Shown here one piece after another: positions 13,944 through 19,401 of a DNA stretch of 21,733 bases (positions are counted from its first letter, which is position 1; the number at the start of each line of letters is the position of its first letter). Made by a program: the position numbers and the translations under genes. The notes below the pieces were generated by a model. That model was given only the letters and a program-made list of their open reading frames with translations. It was not told where the DNA came from and did not search any database. The stretch is from positions 1-21,733 of the forward strand of contig CAMCYT010000013.1 in NCBI GenBank assembly GCA_945885485.1, given 5' to 3'. The DNA comes from Prosthecobacter debontii. GTDB taxonomy: Bacteria; Verrucomicrobiota; Verrucomicrobiia; Verrucomicrobiales; Akkermansiaceae.

Positions 13944-14356
13944 GCTACCTCGTGGACACAAATGTATTCAGTGAACTGGCGAAGGCTAGACCAAATGAGC
14001 AAGTCGTAACGTGGTTACGTGACCACGAGACGGAACTTTATCTGAGTACCATCAGTATTGGTGAAATACGCCGTGGTATCGAAGGCCTACCGGCAGGAAA
14101 GCGTAAGAAAGCTTTGCAAGCTTGGTTTAGTGCTCTTTGCAAGCGTATGGAAGGTCGTATCCTGAGTTTTAACACCAGCACAGCTCATGTTTGGGGTCAA
14201 TTGGTGGCAGCCTGGGATAAAAAGGGCACAACTGTTCCTTCGCTCGACAGTCAACTCGCTGCCACCGCCCACCGCCACAAGTTGACGATGGTGACCCGTA
14301 ATGTTGCAGATTTCAAAAATACGGGTGTGAAGGTGATCAATCCATTCGTTTCCTAG
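13940..14356 (+). CDS. PIN-domain ribonuclease toxin (FitB/VapC type)
   Basis: The 138-residue PIN nuclease has all four acidic residues: D6 in YLVDTNVFSEL, E42 in ISIGEIRRGIE, D103 in SLDSQLAATA and D124 in TRNVADF. The layout ending GVKVINPF is typical of the FitB-like VapC branch. It uses a GTG start overlapping the antitoxin stop. It is unrelated in sequence to the PIN toxin at 458-907, so these are two independent modules. The gap 14357-14467 holds no recognisable feature. Confidence 0.92.
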   Translation: MSYLVDTNVFSELAKARPNEQVVTWLRDHETELYLSTISIGEIRRGIEGLPAGKRKKALQAWFSALCKRMEGRILSFNTSTAHVWGQLVAAWDKKGTTVPSLDSQLAATAHRHKLTMVTRNVADFKNTGVKVINPFVS

Positions 14357-14467
14357 AGCTGTCACGAGGGAATGTTTCTAAATGTAAGTAGTTGAAATGG
14401 TTTCACGAAAACCAACCGCGTAAAGGCTTGATATGTCAGGAGGGCTGTGCATTGTCGCGCACCCGCA

Positions 14468-15763
14468 ATGGCAGGATCGACATTTCAAGCACTACCTGGT
14501 TTCCGTGACTTCACTCCGCGTGAATGCGCGGTGCGTAATTATTTGTTCGAGACGTGGCGGAATGTGGCGCGTCGTTGTGGATATGTGGAGTATGAAACGC
14601 CGATTCTGGAGGACACCGGATTGTATCTTAAAAAATCCGGTGGAGAGCTTTCCTCGCAGTTGTTTCGTTTTGAGGATCAGGGCGGTCGGGATGTGACCTT
14701 ACGACCTGAAGTAACAGCGTCCTTGGCGCGGATTGCAGCAACTGAACAGCGGCAGTATCCGAAACCACTCAAATGGTTCGAGATCGGTCAGTGCTTTCGT
14801 TACGAGAAACCACAAAAGGGCAGGGGTCGTGAGTTCCATCAGTTTAACGTCGATATCCTCGGTGAGGCTGGTCCGGGAGCAGATGCGGAATTGATCGCGC
14901 TGGCGGTTGAGACGATGCTATCGTTTGGATTTGTGGAGGGCGATTTTGTGGTCCGGATCTCGGATCGGAATGCTTGGGTGAAATTTGCGCAAGCTCGTGG
15001 CGTGAGCGATGAAGTGATGCCGGATTTTCTCAATTTGGTCGACAAGCTGGAGCGCGAAAAGCCTGAGGTGCTGACGGAAAAGCTCGCAAAATTTGGAGCG
15101 ACTTTGGAAGAGGTGAAAAGCTTCGTCGCCAATCCGCAGGATGCCGAGGGCTCGTTCCAAGAAATTTTGACCGACCTCAAAGCACGCGGATTCGGTAAGT
15201 TCGTGGAGTTGGATTTATCGATTGTTCGTGGTTTGGCATATTACACCGGAGTGGTGTTTGAAATTTTCGACTCCAAGAAATCCATGCGCGCGGTTGCAGG
15301 TGGGGGACGGTATGATACTTTGGTGAAAACCATTTCCGATGGCGCAGTGGACATGCCGGCGACGGGATTTGCGATGGGTGATTATGTGATTCGTAACCTC
15401 ATTGAAGAAACCACGCATGCGGCGATGCAGATGGAAGTTTGGTTGAAGCGTAATGCTGCGGGTTGTGAGGTTTACATGGTCATTCCTGATGAAACAGCAC
15501 TCGATCATGCTTTGGGGTTGGTTACGGAATTGCGTCGTGCTGGGATTTCTGTGGATCTTCCGCTTTCCAGCGTGAAAGTCGGCAAACAATTTCAAGCGGC
15601 GGAGAAATGCGGTGCACGATTCGCGTTGATTGTGGATGCGGAGTTTCCTTCCGTAAAAATCAAGAACCTTGGAAACAGGCAGGAGGAAATTTGTCAGGCG
15701 ACTGAACTGGTCGCATGGATCAAGCAACGTTTGACTGAACCAGACGGACCGTTGCTTGCATAA
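14468..15763 (+). CDS. hisS: Histidyl-tRNA synthetase
   Basis: Class II aminoacyl-tRNA synthetase charging tRNA-His. The product from ATG 14468 has about 431 residues. Motif 1 region is GFRDFTPRECAVRN. Then come TLRPEVTASLAR, motif 2 FRYEKPQKGRGREFHQFNVD, the HisRS-specific RGLAYYTGVVFEIF, and GGGRYDTL near motif 3. The C-terminal anticodon-binding domain (about 330-425) includes VYMVIPDE and VGKQFQAAEKCGARFALIV. The frame opens at GTG 14447, but the aggagg at 14439-14444 is too close to that GTG, while ATG 14468 gives the common AGSTFQALPGFRD start. In many bacteria hisS is directly followed by aspS; here a GxxExxY cassette intervenes. Confidence 0.93.
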   Translation: MAGSTFQALPGFRDFTPRECAVRNYLFETWRNVARRCGYVEYETPILEDTGLYLKKSGGELSSQLFRFEDQGGRDVTLRPEVTASLARIAATEQRQYPKPLKWFEIGQCFRYEKPQKGRGREFHQFNVDILGEAGPGADAELIALAVETMLSFGFVEGDFVVRISDRNAWVKFAQARGVSDEVMPDFLNLVDKLEREKPEVLTEKLAKFGATLEEVKSFVANPQDAEGSFQEILTDLKARGFGKFVELDLSIVRGLAYYTGVVFEIFDSKKSMRAVAGGGRYDTLVKTISDGAVDMPATGFAMGDYVIRNLIEETTHAAMQMEVWLKRNAAGCEVYMVIPDETALDHALGLVTELRRAGISVDLPLSSVKVGKQFQAAEKCGARFALIVDAEFPSVKIKNLGNRQEEICQATELVAWIKQRLTEPDGPLLA

Positions 15764-15773
15764 ATAGGGATTT

Positions 15774-15802
15774 AACCGCAGATGGACGAGATGGACGCAG
15801 AT
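15774..15802 (+). repeat. Left inverted repeat of the GxxExxY cassette
   Basis: aaccgcagatggacgagatg followed by gacgcagat; it matches the right copy (16223-16251) in inverted orientation at 26 of 29 positions. It starts 11 bp after the hisS stop and contains the start codon and first seven codons of the GxxExxY gene. tttaacc occurs at 15771-15777 and again at 16250-16256, a possible target duplication. Confidence 0.85.
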
Positions 15803-16183
15803 AGAAGAGATGAGATTTATGTTCTGGAAACGGAACGGATTATTGGCTGTGCATTTACGGTGCTGAATCAAGTGGGTCATGGGTTTTATGAAAAAGTATA
15901 TGAAAACTCACTCGTGGTTGAATTCGTCCACCAGGAAATCTCTTGTATTCAGCAGTCGCGATTTCCGGTAAGTTATCGCGAAACCAAAGTCGGCGAATTC
16001 ATTCCAGATCTCATTGCTTTTGAAAAAGTGATCGTCGATGCGAAAACCATTCCACGTATCACCGATCACGAGATCGGGCAGATGCTAAACTATCTCCGTG
16101 TTACAGGCCTGCGGGTAGGTCTCATCTTGAACTTCAAATATGCCAAACTTGAGTTTCGAAGAGTAACTCTTTCATCCATCTAA
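15782..16183 (+). CDS. GxxExxY family protein (PD-(D/E)XK nuclease-like)
   Basis: The 133-residue protein shows the family signature G34-F-Y-E37-K-V-Y40 within LNQVGHGFYEKVYENSLVVE. A PD-(D/E)XK-type site follows: I-P75-D76 and, ten residues on, V-D86-A-K88. The C-terminal pattern EIGQMLNYLRVTGLRVGLIL plus NFKYAKLEFRRVTL is characteristic (TIGR04256; PF13366-like). The biochemical role of the family is not established. The N-terminal MDEMDADRRDE is translated from the flanking repeat. The gene and its two inverted repeats lie between hisS and aspS, same strand, suggesting an inserted cassette. Confidence 0.88.
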   Translation: MDEMDADRRDEIYVLETERIIGCAFTVLNQVGHGFYEKVYENSLVVEFVHQEISCIQQSRFPVSYRETKVGEFIPDLIAFEKVIVDAKTIPRITDHEIGQMLNYLRVTGLRVGLILNFKYAKLEFRRVTLSSI

Positions 16184-16222
16184 ATTCTGTATTCTTTAAA
16201 TTTTATTATTCCAATCCCTCTT

Positions 16223-16251
16223 ATCTGCGTTCATCCCGTCGATCTGCGGTT
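16223..16251 (-). repeat. Right inverted repeat of the GxxExxY cassette
   Basis: Read on the minus strand, aaccgcagatcgacgggatg followed by aacgcagat. It differs from the left copy at three positions. It ends 20 bp before the aspS ATG, so the aspS ribosome-binding region lies directly against the cassette edge. The gap 16184-16222 is AT-rich and empty. Confidence 0.85.
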
Positions 16252-16271
16252 TAACCAAATTCATTTCCATT

Positions 16272-18062
16272 ATGCGTACACATCATTGCAACGAACTACA
16301 CGAATCCCACATCGGCCAAACCGTCACCCTAATCGGTTGGGTGAATTCCGCACGAGATCACGGTGGCGTGATTTTCATCGATTTGCGTGACCGTGAAGGG
16401 TTGACTCAATGTGTTTTCCGTCCTGAAGAAGGAGCGGAGGTCGCGCAACTTTCACACAGCCTTCGTGAAGAAGACGTGGTGCAGGTTATAGGCAAAGTTT
16501 GCAAACGCCTTGATGGTGCAGAGAACGATAAGATGTCGACCGGAGCTATCGAAGTCGTCGCGAGTGAATTGAAGATCGTGAACAAGTCCGATGTTCTGCC
16601 GTTCCAGCTCGATAAGGAACTTTCCAACGAAGATATCCGGATGAAATACCGCTATCTCGATCTGCGTCGCCCGCGGATGACCAAAAACATCCGTCAGCGC
16701 AGCAAGATCACATCGGCAGCTAGACGTTTCCTCGATGACACAGGATTCTATGAAATCGAGACGCCTATACTTTCGAACCCGACACCAGAAGGCGCTCGCG
16801 ATTTCCTCGTTCCATCGCGTTTGAATCCAGGTAAATTCTACGCTCTTCCACAAGCTCCGCAGCAATACAAGCAGCTGTTGATGGTGGCGGGTGTGGAAAA
16901 ATATTTCCAAATCGCCCGTTGCTTCCGCGATGAGGATTTGCGTGCTGATCGTCAACCAGAGTTCACACAGATCGATCTTGAGATGAGTTTTGTGGGGCAA
17001 GAAGACATCATCACGACTGTGCAAGGTTTGCTGCGTGCCATGTTCAAAGCAGGTCTTGATATCGACTTAGCGAGTGAGTTTCCAAGAATGACCTATCGCG
17101 ATGCGATGGATATCTATGGTTCAGACAAGCCAGATACTCGCTTCGAAATCAAGATCACCGATCTTGCTGACGTTTTCGCGGCGACCGAATTCAAAATTTT
17201 CCGTGGCGTGTTAGATGGCGGCGGAGTAGTTCGTGCGATCAACGCCAAAGGCTTCGCTGGGATTACAACAGGGCAGATGAATCGTCTCAATGAGATCGCT
17301 GTGCAAGCTGGACTTCCGGTGAAAAACCTCGCGTTTATCAAATTGGAAAACGGCGAATACAAGAGCCCGCTCTGGAAGATTTTCTCGGATTCCGAGAAAG
17401 AGGCTGTCACGGCGAAAATGAATCTCGAAGAAGGCGATATCGTGTTCTTCGCGGCTGGTTCGCGCGAGAGCGTGAGCACGATCTTGGGTCGCGTTCGCAG
17501 CGAATGCGCGGTGATGATGGAGATACTTAAAGATAGCACGGCTTTCAATTTCCTCTGGGTCGTTGATTTCCCGCTGCTCGCTCATGACGAGGAATCTGGT
17601 CATTGGGCCGCGGTGCATCATCCATTCACTCGTCCGCATCCTGAAGATATTCAGTTGTTAGAAAAAGGCGACTACGCCAATGTCCGTGCCGTCGCATATG
17701 ACATCGTTCTGAATGGTTATGAACTCGGTGGTGGATCGATCCGTATTCATGAAAAAGACCTTCAGGCAAAAATGTTCGAAGTTCTCGGTGTGAGCCCGGA
17801 AGAACAGCAAATCAAGTTTGCTCACATCTTGGATGCATTTCGCTTCGGTGCACCTCCACATGGTGGATTAGCACTGGGTCTGGATCGCATCGCGATGTTG
17901 GTTTCTGGAGAAGATAGTATCCGTGAGGTTATTGCATTCCCGAAAAACAACAAGGGCGCCGACCTTATGGCGCAGAGCCCATGTGAAATTGGGTTGAAGG
18001 AGTTGCGAGAGGTTTACGTCCAAAGCACTTACAAGAAAAAGACCGAAGAACCTGCGAATTAA
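16272..18062 (+). CDS. aspS: Aspartyl-tRNA synthetase
   Basis: Class II synthetase of bacterial type, 596 residues. An N-terminal OB-fold anticodon-binding domain (GQTVTLIGWVNSARDHGGVI, DLRDREGLTQCVF) is followed by motif 1 (RRFLDDTGFYEIETPIL), the flipping loop LPQAPQQYKQLLMVAG, and motif 2 FRDEDLRADRQPEFTQIDLE. The bacterial GAD insertion domain covers roughly 290-410, and motif 3 is GLALGLDRIAML. The ATG at 16272 gives the usual RTHHCNELH start. Whether it discriminates tRNA-Asp from tRNA-Asn cannot be decided here. It would be co-transcribed with hisS through the intervening cassette unless that carries a terminator. Confidence 0.96.
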   Translation: MRTHHCNELHESHIGQTVTLIGWVNSARDHGGVIFIDLRDREGLTQCVFRPEEGAEVAQLSHSLREEDVVQVIGKVCKRLDGAENDKMSTGAIEVVASELKIVNKSDVLPFQLDKELSNEDIRMKYRYLDLRRPRMTKNIRQRSKITSAARRFLDDTGFYEIETPILSNPTPEGARDFLVPSRLNPGKFYALPQAPQQYKQLLMVAGVEKYFQIARCFRDEDLRADRQPEFTQIDLEMSFVGQEDIITTVQGLLRAMFKAGLDIDLASEFPRMTYRDAMDIYGSDKPDTRFEIKITDLADVFAATEFKIFRGVLDGGGVVRAINAKGFAGITTGQMNRLNEIAVQAGLPVKNLAFIKLENGEYKSPLWKIFSDSEKEAVTAKMNLEEGDIVFFAAGSRESVSTILGRVRSECAVMMEILKDSTAFNFLWVVDFPLLAHDEESGHWAAVHHPFTRPHPEDIQLLEKGDYANVRAVAYDIVLNGYELGGGSIRIHEKDLQAKMFEVLGVSPEEQQIKFAHILDAFRFGAPPHGGLALGLDRIAMLVSGEDSIREVIAFPKNNKGADLMAQSPCEIGLKELREVYVQSTYKKKTEEPAN

Positions 18063-18141
18063 TCAGTTTCCTTGATTTTTAAAATTCCCGTTGCGTTTGC
18101 ATCAGAAGGCAGTTAAACCGCTGGCGCATCGCATAGCGATC

Positions 18142-18217
18142 GCCGGCTTAGCTCAGTTGGTAGAGCAACTGATTTGTAATCAGTAGGTCAACGGTTCGAA
18201 TCCGTTAGCCGGCTCCA
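18142..18217 (+). tRNA. tRNA-Thr (anticodon TGT)
   Basis: The acceptor gccggct pairs with agccggc, discriminator T, and CCA is encoded. The D-arm is gctcagttggtagagc. The anticodon stem actga/tcagt encloses tttgtaa, giving anticodon TGT (Thr). The T-arm is acggttcgaatccgt. Length 76 nt with CCA. It starts 79 bp after aspS. Its 3' end is duplicated downstream. Confidence 0.96.
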
Positions 18218-18365
18218 TTTTTAATGAAGCCAATGTAGGATGAGAACCGTAGGTTTGAATGCAGGATCTTGCGTTAGCAAGAAATTATCCTTTTCCGGTG
18301 AATACCGGCATGATGGCTTGAAGGATCGCGCAGTGATCCTTAATCCGTTAGCCGGCTCCATTTTT
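18199..18365 (+). repeat. 24-bp direct repeat of the tRNA-Thr 3' end flanking a hairpin-rich 119-bp segment
   Basis: 18199-18222 (last 19 nt of the tRNA gene plus five T) recurs exactly at 18342-18365, a period of 143 bp. The segment between contains three hairpins: cttgc-gtta-gcaag (18268-18281), ccggt-gaat-accgg (18295-18308) and aaggatc-7 nt-gatcctt (18321-18341). This resembles attL/attR around a very small element, or a partial tRNA duplication. No integrase is near. Confidence 0.8.
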
Positions 18366-18377
18366 TCATTCACAAGT

Positions 18378-19328
18378 GTGTGGTTTAAAACGAACAGATT
18401 TATTATCGCGATCTTAACCTGCCTTCTGTGCTTGGTGCTTGGATGTGAGAAAACGCAAAAGGAAGTCCCTAAAGCGGTGGCGGTGAGTCTGGATGGATCG
18501 ATCGAGGTCGCACTGATGACGTTTAATTTGCGTTATGAAAACAAACAAGAAATCGGCAAGCGAGCGTGGAGGAATCGAGTGGTGGGGATTGTTGGGATGT
18601 TGCAAAGGGAGAAAGTTGAGATTTTAGGAATCCAAGAAGGACTGCATGGGCAAGTGGCTGACTTATGGGCGTCGTTACCGAATTTTGGCTTCGAGGGCGT
18701 GGGCCGGGATGATGGAAAGAAACGCGGTGAATACACGGGAATCTTTTATCGGAAAGATCGATTTGAGGCTGATCCAAAAAATCGTGGCTCAATCTGGCTT
18801 TCCGATACTCCAAGCAAAGTAGGTTCGAAGAGCTGGGGGAATTCGTTTCCGCGGATGGCGACTTGGGTGCGTTTGTTAGATCGATCCAGTGGTCAGGCGT
18901 TGTGGGTGGTGAATATTCATTTGGATCATATGCATCAACCCTCTCGAGAAAAGGGTGTGAAGCTATTTGCTCAAAAACTTACCGAGATGAATCCTGATTT
19001 TGAACCCGTGGTTTGGATGGGAGATTTTAACGCAGGTGAGTGGAATCCCGCGGTTCGTTATATAGCCGATGGTATTCCAACCAACGGATCGACCAAAGCG
19101 TTTCCAAGTTTGATGGAAACTTATTATCAGTTGCATCCAAAGGATAAAGCGCGCGGGACTCTGCATTTCTGGATGAGCGATCCGAATCGGCAGTGGAAGG
19201 TGGATCACATTTTCGTTTCCAAAGAGGCGAAGGTTTTGGAGGCGAAGATTGTGAAAAGCGGGGAGCCTTATCTATCGGATCATTTTCCGGTGAAGGCGCG
19301 GGTGGTGTTTAGGAAGAGCGAAGGTTGA
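18378..19328 (+). CDS. Endonuclease/exonuclease/phosphatase family lipoprotein
   Basis: About 316 residues from GTG 18378. The N-terminus KTNRFIIAILTCLLCLVLGC is a strong lipoprotein signal with lipobox LVLG-C23, so the protein is exported and lipid-anchored. The catalytic fold shows MTFNLRYE (N50), LGIQEG (E87), VNIHLDHM, WMGDFNAGEWNP (D216, N218), VDHIFVS (D276, H277) and YLSDHFPV (S300-D-H302), the metal and phosphodiesterase residues of the EEP superfamily (PF03372). The substrate may be nucleic acid, a phospholipid or an inositol-type phosphate; it cannot be told. The frame is open back to 18240, but that part is the duplicated tRNA segment and not coding. No Shine-Dalgarno is seen, so the exact start is uncertain. 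Confidence 0.86.
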   Translation: MWFKTNRFIIAILTCLLCLVLGCEKTQKEVPKAVAVSLDGSIEVALMTFNLRYENKQEIGKRAWRNRVVGIVGMLQREKVEILGIQEGLHGQVADLWASLPNFGFEGVGRDDGKKRGEYTGIFYRKDRFEADPKNRGSIWLSDTPSKVGSKSWGNSFPRMATWVRLLDRSSGQALWVVNIHLDHMHQPSREKGVKLFAQKLTEMNPDFEPVVWMGDFNAGEWNPAVRYIADGIPTNGSTKAFPSLMETYYQLHPKDKARGTLHFWMSDPNRQWKVDHIFVSKEAKVLEAKIVKSGEPYLSDHFPVKARVVFRKSEG

Positions 19329-19331
19329 AAT

Positions 19332-19364
19332 TTTTCACCGCAGAGACGCAGAGGTCACAGAGGG
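19332..19364 (+). repeat. Second near-identical cgcagagacgcagagg repeat
   Basis: 33 bp identical to 7884-7916, lying 4 bp after the stop of the phosphatase-family gene. The adjoining AT-rich ttgagatttgggatttgaga runs up to the end of the convergent U32 gene. The two together fill the gap 19329-19401. Confidence 0.85.
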
Positions 19365-19401
19365 TCGCGGAGCGTTGAAATTGAGATTTGGGATTTGAGA
19401 T

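Noticed and set aside
458..14356. The two PIN toxins as a recent duplication
   Set aside because: Their sequences differ beyond the catalytic acids, and their antitoxins belong to different folds (Phd versus AbrB).
15215..15880. A 221-codon minus-strand open frame covering the hisS end and the left cassette repeat
   Set aside because: Antisense to hisS motifs and composed partly of translated repeat; no family resemblance.
18342..18365. A second tRNA gene at the repeated tRNA-Thr 3' end
   Set aside because: Only the last 19 bases of the tRNA are present; no D-arm, anticodon arm or matching 5' acceptor strand precedes it.
18240..18377. N-terminal extension of the phosphatase-family lipoprotein
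   Set aside because: It would translate the duplicated tRNA end and hairpins and would bury the lipoprotein signal 46 residues inside.
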